From: Brevundimonas sp.
Lineage (GTDB): Bacteria; Pseudomonadota; Alphaproteobacteria; Caulobacterales; Caulobacteraceae
Direction of reading: 5' to 3'
Assembly: GCA_003248965.1 (NCBI GenBank)
Contig: QFQU01000013.1
Coordinates: 1 to 64,000 of the forward strand
Length of the DNA stretch: 64,000 nucleotides
Part shown: positions 23,432 through 32,625 of the stretch, in pieces
How the letters are laid out: the number at the start of each line of letters is the position of its first letter
How positions within the stretch are numbered: position 1 is the first letter of the stretch
The notes under the pieces: generated by a model
Database searches by the model: none
What the model was told of the DNA's origin: nothing
The model's input: only the letters and a program-made list of their open reading frames with translations
Translations under genes and position numbers: made by a program

Positions 23432-24214
23432 TCAGCGCGGCGCCAGCCTGATGGCGCCGTCAAGACGGATGCATTCGCCGTTGATATAGACGTTGCGCGC
23501 CAGCTCCAGCACCAGCGACGCATAGTCGGCGGGCGTGCCCAGACGGCTGGGGAAGGGGATGGCGGCGGCCAGGCTGTCCTGAACCTTCTGGTCCATGCCC
23601 GCCATCATCGGCGTCCACATGATGCCGGGCAGGATAGTGTTGCAGCGCACCCCTTCCTGGGCCAGGTCGCGCGCGATGGGCAGGGTCATGGCGTAGACGC
23701 CGCCCTTGGAGGCCGAATAGGCCGCCTGGCCGATCTGGCCGTCCTGAGCCGCCACGGACGCCGTATTGACGATCAGGCCGCGCTCGCCGTCCGCCATCGG
23801 CTCCAGCGTCACCATGCCCGCCGCCGATTGCGACAGGACGCGGAAAGTGCCGAACAGATTGACCCGCACCGTGCGTTCGAACTGGGCCATGTCGTGGGCC
23901 TTGATCTCGCCGGTGTCCTTCTTGCGCGAGACGGTCTTCATGCCGGTGGCGATGCCGGCGCAGTTGACGGTCAGCCGCTCCTGGCCGTGGGCCGCCCGGG
24001 CCTTTTCGAAGGCTGAGGCGACCGAGGCGTCGTCGGTCACATCGACCTGGCAGAAGACGCCGCCGATCTCGGCCGCAATGGCCTCGCCCTTTTCGGCGTT
24101 CAGGTCGAACAGGGCGACCTTGGCGCCGGTGGCGGCGATGGCGCGGGCCGTGCCCTCGCCCAGGCCCGAGGCGCCGCCCGTGACCACCGCGGCGATGCTG
24201 CTGTCGAGTTTCAT
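23432..24214 (-). CDS. Short-chain dehydrogenase, 3-hydroxyacyl-CoA dehydrogenase type II-like
   Basis: NAD(P)-dependent oxidoreductase of the SDR family, 260 residues. The cofactor motif is TGGASGLGEGTARAI near residue 13 and the catalytic Ser-Tyr-Lys set includes NTASVAAQDGQIGQAAYSASKGG (Tyr near 172, Lys near 176). The overall pattern, with the segment LPGIMWTPMMAG, resembles 3-hydroxyacyl-CoA dehydrogenases of fatty acid oxidation (HSD17B10-like). The start ATG at 24214 follows AGGAACGATCAGG. It is divergent from the DUF1232 gene by 55 bases. Confidence 0.88.
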   Translation of the reverse strand: MKLDSSIAAVVTGGASGLGEGTARAIAATGAKVALFDLNAEKGEAIAAEIGGVFCQVDVTDDASVASAFEKARAAHGQERLTVNCAGIATGMKTVSRKKDTGEIKAHDMAQFERTVRVNLFGTFRVLSQSAAGMVTLEPMADGERGLIVNTASVAAQDGQIGQAAYSASKGGVYAMTLPIARDLAQEGVRCNTILPGIMWTPMMAGMDQKVQDSLAAAIPFPSRLGTPADYASLVLELARNVYINGECIRLDGAIRLAPR

Positions 24215-24269
24215 CCTGATCGTTCCTATATTGTGTTGAACCTGAGTTTCGTTTGAGGATTTAGCGGCC

Positions 24270-24668
24270 ATGACCGCCAAAGCCAAACCCGCCGATCCGT
24301 CCGACGCCCTGGACCCGAAGAAGGCGCTGGTCCCCTCGGTCGTGAAGATCAACGAGATGCGCGTGACCAAGGGTTTCTGGCCCAAGATCCAGCGCACGGC
24401 CGCACGCATCCCCTTCGCGGACCAGGCCCTGGCCGCCTGGTACGCCGCGCGCGATCCGCAGACGCCGATGGCGGCCAAGGGCATGATCTTCGCGGGCCTG
24501 GCCTATTTCGTCATGCCGGTGGACGCCATTCCCGACATCTTCGCGGGCATCGGCTACACCGACGACGCCGCCGTCATCGCCGCCCTTCTGGCCACGCTGG
24601 GCGCCAACATCAAACGCCGCCACCGCGACCAGGCCGAAGAAGCGGTTCAGCGGCTGAAGGCGAAATAG
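24270..24668 (+). CDS. YkvA-like DUF1232 protein
   Basis: A 132-residue protein with the DUF1232 core: KGMIFAGLAYFVMPVDAIPDIFAGIGYTDDAAVI at about residues 70-103, a short membrane-associated hairpin. The N-terminus is charged, and the C-terminus is a charged helix (KRRHRDQAEEAVQRLKAK). Members are small membrane proteins of unknown function. It starts 55 bases from the divergent SDR gene and 57 bases before the S41-like protease gene. Confidence 0.88.
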   Translation: MTAKAKPADPSDALDPKKALVPSVVKINEMRVTKGFWPKIQRTAARIPFADQALAAWYAARDPQTPMAAKGMIFAGLAYFVMPVDAIPDIFAGIGYTDDAAVIAALLATLGANIKRRHRDQAEEAVQRLKAK

Positions 24669-24725
24669 CCTAGCTTACCGATTATTCAGTTGCCGGGCGG
24701 CCGGACGGGCTCCAGCCTCGGGACC

Positions 24726-25922
24726 ATGTCCATTCTGAACCGCGTGGCGCCGCTCTGCGCCGTCCTCGTCCTCGGCTTGCCGATTTCGGCCGCCGCCCAG
24801 ATGACCGGGCCGACGACCGGGCCGACGGCCGAAGACTATCGAAACGACGCCCGGTCCATCGACGGGCTGATCGCGGAGAACTACGCCTATCTGGACCGCT
24901 TCCCGTCTGGCCAGGCGCCCATGACCGAGCGTCTGCGCGCCGAAGCCGATGCGGTTCACGACAGCGCCACCCTGCTGCGCTACGCCGAGCGGCGACTGGC
25001 GCTTCTGGAGGATGCGCACGTCATCACCGGCAGTTCGTTCTCCGACAGCTGGGCCATCGTCCCCAGCTACGCCGACCTGTGGATCGAACCCGAGGGCGGC
25101 CTTTATCGCATCACAGCCGTGCGCGACCGATCCCCGGCCCAGGGCGCCGGAGTGACGGTGGGCGACCGGCTGATCCGGATCGACGGCGTCCCGACGGCCG
25201 AGGCCGTCGCCGCCTATTGGCGCGATCTGGGCCTGGAGTCGGGCGGCGACGCCGGCTACGCCGTGCGCGTGCTGGCGGCCGGACGCCGCGACCGCCCGCG
25301 TCTCTTGACGGTCCAGCGCGGCGACGGTCCGCCGCGAGATCTGGCGTTGTCGAACCTCTATGCCGCCCAGCGCCCCGACACAGGGCCGATCACGACCACG
25401 CGCGGCCGGGACGGCCTGACGATCGCCTTCAACGATTCCCTGGGCGACGACCGCACCATCGCGGCCTTCGACGCCGCCATGACCCAGGCCCGCCGCAACG
25501 AGACGATCATCCTGGATCTGACCGACACCCCCAGCGGCGGCAACACGGTCGTCGCACGCGCGGTCATGGGCTGGTTCGTGAGCGAAGCCCGTCCCTATCA
25601 GATGCACCGCCTGATGTCCGAGGAGCGCGAGACCGGCGTGCCGCGCCAGTGGATCGAAGAAGTGCTGCCGCGCGCCGGCCGCCATCATTCCGGCGCGGTT
25701 CGGGTCAAGGTCGGCCGCTGGACCGGCAGCATGGGCGAGGGCCTGGCCCTGGGTCTGGACGCCCAGGGCGCGCGGGTCACGGGCTGCCCGATGGCTGGCC
25801 TCTTGGGGGCCATTTACGACTTCCGCCTGGAGCACTCCGGCCTGACGATCAAGCTGCCCGCAGAGCGCCTGTCGTCGGTGTCGGGCGTTCCGCGCGAGGA
25901 CTTCCGCTGCCCGTCGGCCTGA
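24726..25922 (+). CDS. Secreted S41-like peptidase with PDZ domain
   Basis: A 398-residue exported protein. It has a signal peptide (LNRVAPLCAVLVLGLPISAAAQ), a helical N-terminal region, a PDZ-like segment (SPAQGAGVTVGDRLIRIDGVPTAEAV, about residues 136-165) and a C-terminal S41/tail-specific protease-like domain with ETIILDLTDTPSGGNTVVARAVMG and GRWTGSMGEGLALGLD, where the serine in TGSMGE matches the nucleophile position. The start at 24726 gives a clean signal peptide; an ATG 12 codons earlier would precede it with a polar leader. The substrate is unknown. Confidence 0.82.
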   Translation: MSILNRVAPLCAVLVLGLPISAAAQMTGPTTGPTAEDYRNDARSIDGLIAENYAYLDRFPSGQAPMTERLRAEADAVHDSATLLRYAERRLALLEDAHVITGSSFSDSWAIVPSYADLWIEPEGGLYRITAVRDRSPAQGAGVTVGDRLIRIDGVPTAEAVAAYWRDLGLESGGDAGYAVRVLAAGRRDRPRLLTVQRGDGPPRDLALSNLYAAQRPDTGPITTTRGRDGLTIAFNDSLGDDRTIAAFDAAMTQARRNETIILDLTDTPSGGNTVVARAVMGWFVSEARPYQMHRLMSEERETGVPRQWIEEVLPRAGRHHSGAVRVKVGRWTGSMGEGLALGLDAQGARVTGCPMAGLLGAIYDFRLEHSGLTIKLPAERLSSVSGVPREDFRCPSA

Positions 25923-25926
25923 CCGC

Positions 25927-26928
25927 TCAGCTTTCGACCGTCACCACGATCTTGCCCAGGGCCTGACGGTCGCCCAGGGCCTTGATCGCCTCGCCGGCCT
26001 TTTCCAGCGGGAAGGTCTTCGACACGCGCGGCCTGATCTTGCCGTCGGCGTACATCTGCATCAGCTCGGCCATGTTGGCGGCGTGGGCCCTGGGATCGCG
26101 CATCACCGCCGCGCCCCAGAAGACGCCGATCACCGACACGGACTTCAGCAGGGTCAGGTTCAGCGGCAGGGACGGAATGCCCGCCGGGAAGCCGACCACC
26201 AGATAGCGCCCGTTCCAGTCCATGGCCCGCAGCGCCGGATCGGCGTAGTCGCCGCCCACCGCATCATAGACCACGTCGGCCCCGTCGCGGCCGGTCGCCA
26301 GCTTGAACTCGCCCGACAGTTCCTTCTGCGCGGCCTTGTCCATCGGTCCGGACGGATAGATCAGGCCGTTGTCAGCCCCCAGCTCCAGAGCGAACTGAAC
26401 CTTGTCGTTGGTCGAGGCGGCGGCGACCACGCGCGCGCCCATCGCCTTGCCCAGTTCCACGGCTGCGGCGCCCACGCCCCCGGCGGCGCCCAGAACCAGC
26501 AGGGTCTCGCCGGCCTTCAACTGCGCCCGGTCCTTCAGCGCGTAGTAGCTGGTGCCATAGGTCATCACCAGGGCCGCCGCCTCTTCGAAGCTCATGGCGT
26601 CGGGAATGGGGATCAGCGTCTCGGCCCGCACCGCCAGCCGTTCGACCAGGCCGCCCCAGCCGGGCACGGCGATGACACGGTCGCCCTTGAACACGCCCTT
26701 TACGCCCTCGCCCACCGCCTCGACCACGCCCGCGACCTCGGCGCCGGGCGAGAAGGGGCGTTCCGGCCGGAACTGATATTTGTCCTCGATGATCAATGTG
26801 TCGGGATAGTTGATCCCCACCGCCTTGACCTCGATCACCACCTCGCCCGCCTTGGGCGTCGGGTCGAGCACGTCTTCCACGACCAGGGTTTCAGGGCCGC
26901 CGGCGGCCTTGGACAAAACAGCGCGCAT
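25927..26928 (-). CDS. NADPH:quinone oxidoreductase family protein
   Basis: A 333-residue zinc-independent member of the medium-chain dehydrogenase superfamily (quinone oxidoreductase / zeta-crystallin group). The N-terminal GroES-like domain contains VKAVGINYPDTLIIEDKYQ and FSPGAEVAGVVEAVGEGV, and the nucleotide-binding domain has VLGAAGGVGAAAVELGKAMG near residue 150. The start at 26928 has GGAGGAAAG immediately upstream; an upstream in-frame ATG at 26994 would translate through repeat copy E. Its stop lies 4 bases from the convergent peptidase stop. Confidence 0.9.
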   Translation of the reverse strand: MRAVLSKAAGGPETLVVEDVLDPTPKAGEVVIEVKAVGINYPDTLIIEDKYQFRPERPFSPGAEVAGVVEAVGEGVKGVFKGDRVIAVPGWGGLVERLAVRAETLIPIPDAMSFEEAAALVMTYGTSYYALKDRAQLKAGETLLVLGAAGGVGAAAVELGKAMGARVVAAASTNDKVQFALELGADNGLIYPSGPMDKAAQKELSGEFKLATGRDGADVVYDAVGGDYADPALRAMDWNGRYLVVGFPAGIPSLPLNLTLLKSVSVIGVFWGAAVMRDPRAHAANMAELMQMYADGKIRPRVSKTFPLEKAGEAIKALGDRQALGKIVVTVES

Positions 26929-26939
26929 CTTTCCTCCTT

Positions 26940-26976
26940 GGCCTATCGCGCTTCGCGCTGCTTGAGGCCGTTGATT
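26940..26976 (+). repeat. Dispersed palindromic repeat, copy E
   Basis: GGCCTATCGCGCTTCGCGC followed by TGCTTGAGGCCGTTGAT: a well-formed copy with the hairpin core GCGCTTCGCGC. It lies in the leader of the quinone oxidoreductase gene, between it and the divergent asparaginase gene. Confidence 0.65.
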
Positions 26977-27073
26977 TATTGGACAAGCCGACATGGCGCG
27001 GCCTTCATCGCGACGCTAAAGAGCGCCACGCCCGTTTGAAAGAGGCGATAAGGACAAGGCTCAGGAAGACGAC

Positions 27074-27943
27074 ATGACCGCCCTCATCCTCCACGGCGGC
27101 GCCGGCGCCCGGCGCGAACGCAACTACGACGCCGAGGTCGTGCATATGCGCCAGGTCGTCGAGGCCATGAAGGTCCGGCTGGACGCGGGCGACAGCGCCC
27201 TGGATGTCGCCACCGCCGCCGTCGTCGTGCTGGAAGATTCGGGTCTCTACGTCGCGGGCAAGGGCGCCTCGCCCAATCTGGCCGGGGCCTATGAGCTGGA
27301 CGCCAGCCTGATGGACGGCGCGAGCCGCCGCGCCGGTTCCGTCGCCGCCCTTCAGGGCTTTCGTAACCCCGTCGTCGCCGCACGCGCAGTGATGGAACGC
27401 ACCCCGCACGTCATGCTGGTCGGCGAAGGCGCGGGTCTGTTCGCCCACGACCAGGGGCTGGAGCCCATCGCGGACGAGACCGCCTGGTACACCGGCGCCG
27501 GCCAGGGCGAGGACAACCATCCGCCCGGAACCCTCAGCCACGGCACCGTCGGCTGCTGCGTGCTGGACAGCCAGGGCCGCCTCGCCGCCGCCACCTCGAC
27601 CGCAGGCGTGTTCGGCAAGATGCCGGGCCGGGTCGGCGACACCCCCATCCCCGCCGCCGGAACCTGGGCCGACGGCTCCGCAGCCGCCTCCTGCACCGGC
27701 CAGGGCGAATATTTCATCCGCGTCGCCGCCGCCGCCCAGGTCGCCTGGCGCGTCGCCGCCGGCCAGCCCCTGGCCCAGGCCGCCCAGGCCGTGATCGACG
27801 AGATCGGCGCCCTGGGCGGCGACGGCGGCCTGATCGCGCTCGACGCGGCCGGAAACCTCGCCGCCCCCTTCAACAGCCAGGGGATGAAGCACGCCTGGCT
27901 GACCCCGGGCGGCGAGATCGGGGTCGAGGTTTTCCGCGACTGA
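27074..27943 (+). CDS. iaaA: Isoaspartyl peptidase / L-asparaginase
   Basis: Ntn-hydrolase of the plant-type asparaginase (type 2) family, hydrolysing isoaspartyl dipeptides and asparagine. It is made as a 289-residue precursor that self-cleaves before Thr158 in LSHGTVGCCVLD; the neighbouring glycine and GRVGDTPIPAAGTWAD, which forms the substrate pocket, are conserved. The N-terminal segment ALILHGGAGA is the family start. The size is normal, though slightly shorter than E. coli IaaA (321). It is cytoplasmic. Confidence 0.93.
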   Translation: MTALILHGGAGARRERNYDAEVVHMRQVVEAMKVRLDAGDSALDVATAAVVVLEDSGLYVAGKGASPNLAGAYELDASLMDGASRRAGSVAALQGFRNPVVAARAVMERTPHVMLVGEGAGLFAHDQGLEPIADETAWYTGAGQGEDNHPPGTLSHGTVGCCVLDSQGRLAAATSTAGVFGKMPGRVGDTPIPAAGTWADGSAAASCTGQGEYFIRVAAAAQVAWRVAAGQPLAQAAQAVIDEIGALGGDGGLIALDAAGNLAAPFNSQGMKHAWLTPGGEIGVEVFRD

Positions 27944-28036
27944 CTGAACCACCCCCACATTACATCTCCGTAAGGTGCGCCGGCGCGTATCGCTGATACG
28001 GTGCGGCGCCCTCGCCTTGGGCGCCGGAGATCCCTG

Positions 28037-30907
28037 ATGAAATTCCGCCTCACCGCCACCGTCGCCGCCTCGGCGATCCTGCTGGGCCTCGCCGCGCCCG
28101 CCTTCGCCGCCCACGCCTTCGATGTCGCCGCCGCGCCGGCCCCCGCCGTTCAAGCCGCCCAGGGCGTGACGGTCCCGCCGCTGGGCTTCACCCGGCGCGT
28201 GTTGCCGAACGGCCTGGAGGTCTATTCGGCGCGCGACGCCAACACCTCCAACGTCACGGTCCAGGTCTGGTACAAGGTGGGGTCCAAGGACGATCCGTCC
28301 GGCCGCTCCGGCTTCGCCCACCTGTTCGAACACCTGATGTTCAAGGCGACGCGCAATCTGCCGTCCGAGAGCTTCGACCGGCTGACCGAGGACGTGGGCG
28401 GCGGCAACAACGCCTTCACCGCCGACGACGTCACCGCCTATCACGAGACCATTCCCGCCAACCACCTGCAGCGTCTGCTGTTCGCCGAGGCGGACCGCAT
28501 GGGGTCGCTGGTCGTGGACGAGCCGACCTTCATATCCGAACGCGACGTGGTGAAGGAGGAATACCGCCAGCGCATCCTGGCCAGCCCCTACGGCCGCCTG
28601 TTCGGCCTGTTCGTGCCCGAGACCATCTATCAGGACAGTCCCTATCGCCGCCCCGGCATCGGCTCGATCCAGGAACTGGAGGCCTCGTCGCTGGACGACG
28701 TGCGCCGCTTTCACGCCACCTACTATCGCCCCGACAACGCCTATCTGATCGTCGCCGGCAATTTCGACCAGGCCCAGCTGGACCGCTGGGTCGATCAGTA
28801 TTTCGCGCCGCTGAAGAACCCGTCGACGCCCATCCCGGCCAATACAGTGGTCGAGCCCGAACCGACGGGGCCCAAGTCCGTCACCTTCTATGCTCCGAAC
28901 GTGCCCTTGCCGGCGGTGGTGGTCGCTTGGCCGACGGTCAAATACGCCGACCCCGACCGCGCCGCGCTGGAGGTTTTGGACGGCGTCCTGTCGACCGGCG
29001 AGAGCAGCCGCCTCTATCGCGCCCTGGTCTATGACAAGCAGATCGCCAACAGCATCGGCTCCAGCCCCGATTTCGCCCAGCAGGCCGGCAATCTGACGGC
29101 CTACGCCATCATGGCCGACGGTCACGACGCCGACGAGGGGATCGCGGCCCTGAACGAGGAGATCGCCCGGCTGCGCGATCAGCCGATCAGCGCCGCCGAA
29201 CTGGCCGAGGCCCAGAACGAACTGGTCGCAAGCGCCCTGCGCAGTCGCGAGACCGTGGAAGACCGCGCCCAGGCCCTGGGCTTCTCGCTGATCAACACCG
29301 GCGGGGCCGCGGCCGCCGACCAGGGGGTGGCCCAGATTCAGGCCGTCACCGTCGCCGACGTCCAGCGCGTGGCGCGCAAATATCTGACGCCTCAGCGCCA
29401 GTCGACAATCACCTATCTGGCCGCCGACGCCGCGCATCCGCCCTCGGTTCAGAAGATGAACGTCGACGCCCCGGTGAAGGTCGCCGATCTGGCCCCTGCC
29501 GGCGAACCCGTCGCCCTGCTGCCGGAAGGTCAGCGCGCCGCCCTGCCCCAGGCCGGCCCAGACGTGGCCCCGGCCACCCCGGTCGTGGCCGACTTCCGCC
29601 TGGACAACGGCCTGCGCGTCCTGGTCGCCCCGACCCAGGGCCTGCCCCTGGTCTCGGCGCGCCTGAACCTGAAGGCCGGGTCGGCGAACGATCCGTCGGG
29701 CAAGGCCGGCGTCGCCGCCCTGACCGCCGCCCTCCTGACCCAGGGCACGACCACCCGGTCCGCGCCCGAGATCGCCACCCAGATCGAACAGCTGGGCGCC
29801 GCCGTCGGCGCCGGCGCCGGGGTCGACTTCGCCAACGTCTACGCCAACGCCCCCGCCAACGCCTTCCCGCAGACGGTCGCCCTGATGGCCGACCTGGTGA
29901 AGCATCCCGCCTTCGCCGCCGAGGAACTGGAACGCCAGCAGGCCCAGACGCTGGACGGCCTGCGCGTCGCCCTCAGCCAGCCCGGCGCCATCGCCGGCCA
30001 GACGGTCGGCCGCGTGATCTATGGCGACGCGCCCTACGGTTCACCGGGCTCGGGCACGCTGCAGACCGTGCCGACGATCACCCCGGCCGACGTCGCCGCC
30101 TTCCACGCTGCCCGCTATCGCCCGTCGGACGCGACCCTGGTCTTCTCGGGCGACATCACGCCCGACGCCGCCCGCGCCCTGGCCCAGCAGACATTCGGCG
30201 ACTGGCGCGCGTCCGGCGCCGCCCCCGCCGCCGTGGCCGATCCGGCCGGCCAGGCCCAGGCGCCGCGCATCGTGGTCGTCAACCAGCCGGGCGCTGGCCA
30301 GGCCGCCGTCGTCGCCGCCATCCGCGGCGTGCCGCGCACCGACGCCGACTACTTCCCGCTGCTGGTCGGCAACACCTTGCTGGGCGGCGGCTTCTCGTCG
30401 CGGCTGAACCAGGAAATCCGCATCAAGCGCGGCCTGTCCTACGGAGCCGGTTCGTCGCTGGGCGCGCGCGCAGACGCGGGCGTCTTCACCGCCTCGACCC
30501 AGACCAAGAACGAGACCGCCGACGAGGTCGCCGACCTGATCCTGGCCGAGATCGCCCGCCTGGGGTCCGAGCCCGCGACCCAGGCCGACCTGGCCCCGCG
30601 CCGCGCGGTTCTGATCGGCGGCTTCGGCGATTCGCTGGAGACGGTGGACGGCCTGGGATCGCTGGTCGCCAACCTGGCCCTCTACGACCTGCCGATGAGC
30701 GATCTCGCCGACTACGCCGGCCGGGTGCGCGCCGTGACGCCGGAACAGATCGAAACCGCCTTCGCCCGCCACCTGCCGGTCAACCAGGCCAGCCTGGTCA
30801 TCGTCGGCGACGGCTCCCTGTTCCTGGACGATCTGCGCGCCAAACACCCGAACCTGGAGGTCATCCAGCTGGAGGACCTGAACCTCGGCTCCGGCGCGCT
30901 GAAATAG
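28037..30907 (+). CDS. M16-family zinc peptidase, double-domain, secreted
   Basis: A 956-residue pitrilysin-type protease made of two M16 halves in one chain. A signal peptide covers residues 1-25. The first half has the inverted zinc motif HxxEH as His95-LF-Glu98-His99 in GFAHLFEHLMF, with the third ligand expected in the acidic segment near 175 (ISERDVVKEEYRQ). The second half (from about 520, DFRLDNGLRVLVAP) has the same fold but no HxxEH, as expected for the non-catalytic half. The R/Y substrate pair region GLSYGAGSSLGARAD is near 810. It probably degrades peptides in the periplasm. I used the ATG at 28037 for its signal peptide. Confidence 0.93.
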   Translation: MKFRLTATVAASAILLGLAAPAFAAHAFDVAAAPAPAVQAAQGVTVPPLGFTRRVLPNGLEVYSARDANTSNVTVQVWYKVGSKDDPSGRSGFAHLFEHLMFKATRNLPSESFDRLTEDVGGGNNAFTADDVTAYHETIPANHLQRLLFAEADRMGSLVVDEPTFISERDVVKEEYRQRILASPYGRLFGLFVPETIYQDSPYRRPGIGSIQELEASSLDDVRRFHATYYRPDNAYLIVAGNFDQAQLDRWVDQYFAPLKNPSTPIPANTVVEPEPTGPKSVTFYAPNVPLPAVVVAWPTVKYADPDRAALEVLDGVLSTGESSRLYRALVYDKQIANSIGSSPDFAQQAGNLTAYAIMADGHDADEGIAALNEEIARLRDQPISAAELAEAQNELVASALRSRETVEDRAQALGFSLINTGGAAAADQGVAQIQAVTVADVQRVARKYLTPQRQSTITYLAADAAHPPSVQKMNVDAPVKVADLAPAGEPVALLPEGQRAALPQAGPDVAPATPVVADFRLDNGLRVLVAPTQGLPLVSARLNLKAGSANDPSGKAGVAALTAALLTQGTTTRSAPEIATQIEQLGAAVGAGAGVDFANVYANAPANAFPQTVALMADLVKHPAFAAEELERQQAQTLDGLRVALSQPGAIAGQTVGRVIYGDAPYGSPGSGTLQTVPTITPADVAAFHAARYRPSDATLVFSGDITPDAARALAQQTFGDWRASGAAPAAVADPAGQAQAPRIVVVNQPGAGQAAVVAAIRGVPRTDADYFPLLVGNTLLGGGFSSRLNQEIRIKRGLSYGAGSSLGARADAGVFTASTQTKNETADEVADLILAEIARLGSEPATQADLAPRRAVLIGGFGDSLETVDGLGSLVANLALYDLPMSDLADYAGRVRAVTPEQIETAFARHLPVNQASLVIVGDGSLFLDDLRAKHPNLEVIQLEDLNLGSGALK

Positions 30908-31218
30908 GGACGCCCGCGGCCTCTCCTTCCCCTCAGCCGGGAGAGAGAGGCCCGCGCGCTCGCCGGTCTCCTCTCGCCGAGGTCGAGCGACGAAGACCCG
31001 GTTTTTCAATGACCTGAATCCGCGTCGGCGCAATCGTCCCGGCGCGGTGTGAAACAGGCGTATGATCGGCGCCGGTCTTTGACATCGGCGCATCGGTCAT
31101 GAATATCCCGGATTTCAGACGGGACGCCTTTCCCCGCGCCAATATCTCTTGCCTAGGATTCGGACTGTTCGGACTGTTCGGACTGTTCGGACTGTTTTTT
31201 CAGACCGCCCGACTTCCT
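30908..31218. other. Intergenic region between convergent protease genes
   Basis: About 310 bases without a supported gene. Near 30915-30955 there is an imperfect inverted repeat (CGCGGCCTCTC against GAGAGGCCCGCG) that could end the M16 transcript. The region ends with the 9-base tandem repeat at 31161-31196 and a run of T at 31195-31200. The short reading frame through the tandem repeat (repeating Gly-Leu-Phe) is not a credible protein. Confidence 0.5.
31161..31196 (+). repeat. Tandem repeat, 4 x 9 bases
   Basis: Four perfect head-to-tail copies of CGGACTGTT, ending in a T run. It lies 23 bases beyond the stop of the trypsin-like protease gene. Confidence 0.95.
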
Positions 31219-32049
31219 TCAAGCCGAAAGGCAGACCACCTGGGCCACGCGCAGATCCCGCCTCAGGGCGTCGGACGCCTGGCCGTAGGTGTCGATGGTC
31301 ATCGGCTGGCCTTGCGCCCCCTCGTCTGGTCCCTGTTCGCCGCGAATGGCGGGACCGAAGGATTCCGGCGCCGTGGTGTAAATGCGTCCCCGGCGCGGCG
31401 CCTCGGCGATCGTGACCCCCAGCACCCGCCCCTGGCCGTCCAGCGCGGGGGCGCCGGACAGGCCCGACAGGGCGCCGACCAGGCCGTCGGTGCGCCCGAC
31501 CTCGGCCCAGGCCAGCACCGGCTCTTCGTGGGCGCCACGCCCGAACACCTTCAGCGTCTCGCGCCCCAGCAGCCGGGTCGTCACCTCGCCCGGCGCGCCT
31601 TGCGGAAAGCCGGGGTGGAAGGCGCGCTGCCCCTTGCGAAGCGGTGCGTCGGCGGCCACCGGCAGGGCGGGCGGCCCGCCGTCGGTGATCAACAGGGCGA
31701 CATCCGCCCGCGACGCCAGCCGCACGTCCGCCGCCACCGCCCGCCCGCCGCCGATCACCAGGGCGGGCTTCCTGCATCCTTCGACCACATGGCGCGCCGT
31801 GACCCAGCGGCCGCGACCGGCGATGGAGAAGGCCGTCCCCGACGACGGACGAAAGGCGTCCGGCGCCTCCACGGTGGCGGCGGCGTCGAACGGGGTGATC
31901 GGGCCCAGAAGGGCGCCTTCGACGGCGTCGGGCGGCACGGCCGCGGCCGGCGGCGCGTCGGCGTTCTCGCGCCGGCTCAGAGACACGGCCAGCAGCACGC
32001 CCGCCACCGCCGCATAGACGGCCCAGTCCGGCAGGCGGGGCAAACGCAC
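31219..32049 (-). CDS. Trypsin-like serine protease, membrane-anchored
   Basis: A 276-residue S1-type peptidase. One N-terminal membrane segment (WAVYAAVAGVLLAVSL, residues 9-24) suggests anchoring with the protease in the periplasm. The catalytic triad is His87 (VTARHVVEG), Asp116 (SRADVALL) and Ser198 (SGLSGAPALDG). The overall layout is that of the small trypsin-like family used in stress proteolysis, but without PDZ domains. It lies 7 bases after the DUF350 gene in the same direction, so the two share a transcript. The target is unknown. Confidence 0.85.
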   Translation of the reverse strand: MRLPRLPDWAVYAAVAGVLLAVSLSRRENADAPPAAAVPPDAVEGALLGPITPFDAAATVEAPDAFRPSSGTAFSIAGRGRWVTARHVVEGCRKPALVIGGGRAVAADVRLASRADVALLITDGGPPALPVAADAPLRKGQRAFHPGFPQGAPGEVTTRLLGRETLKVFGRGAHEEPVLAWAEVGRTDGLVGALSGLSGAPALDGQGRVLGVTIAEAPRRGRIYTTAPESFGPAIRGEQGPDEGAQGQPMTIDTYGQASDALRRDLRVAQVVCLSA

Positions 32050-32056
32050 GGCCCGC

Positions 32057-32497
32057 TCAGCCCGTGAGGGCGGCGGACAAGATCAGCGCCGTCGCCAGCT
32101 TGGCCCCCGCCAGCACCACCGCCGCCGAGACCTCGCCGTTCTGGATGCGCTGCGGCAGGCCGGTCAGGATCAGGTCCACGATCCGGAACACCAGAAGCTG
32201 CAGCGCCAGGGTCGCCACCCCCCAGATGGCGATGTCGCGCACCGTCGTCGACACCGAAAGCGACACCGCCAGCGGAATGGCCAGGCCGACCAATACGGCG
32301 GCGAAGCCGATGGCGGCGGCCGGATTGCCCTCGCGGATCAGGCTGATCTCTTTCCAGGGCGTCATCAGCACATAGACCGCCGCCCCCGCCGCCAGCAGCA
32401 GCAGGGTCACGATCAGGTGCGCGACCATGACCGGAAAGCCCGAGGCGAAAGCCTGCATCTCGGCGCTCGACAGAACATTGGACAGGGACGGGTCCAT
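32057..32497 (-). CDS. DUF350 membrane protein
   Basis: A 146-residue protein with four hydrophobic segments: VMVAHLIVTLLLLAAGAAVYVL, the NPAAAIGFAAVLVGLAIPLAVSL segment (family hallmark), WGVATLALQLLVFRIVDLIL and VVLAGAKLATALILSAAL. This is the DUF350 (UPF0719) pattern, a small inner-membrane family with no known function. It is co-directional with and 7 bases upstream of the trypsin-like protease gene, so the pair may work together in the envelope, although I know of no evidence for that. Confidence 0.88.
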   Translation of the reverse strand: MDPSLSNVLSSAEMQAFASGFPVMVAHLIVTLLLLAAGAAVYVLMTPWKEISLIREGNPAAAIGFAAVLVGLAIPLAVSLSVSTTVRDIAIWGVATLALQLLVFRIVDLILTGLPQRIQNGEVSAAVVLAGAKLATALILSAALTG

Positions 32498-32625
32498 GAG
32501 CCAACGCCTTGCCCGATTGTCGCCCCAATCCGCAAGCGCGCCACGGCCACACCTTGTGACGAAAGATTACAGGGGCTTGTCGTCAGCAGCGTTCTTGTGC
32601 GCCCGGGCGGGCAGGTCAAACCGGC

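Noticed and set aside
27005..29905. A 966-codon frame on the minus strand opposite the M16 peptidase
   Set aside because: It is a GC-driven shadow: the + strand encodes a clear signal peptide, HxxEH motif and full M16 fold, while the minus frame is low-complexity Gly/Val/Asp/Arg sequence.
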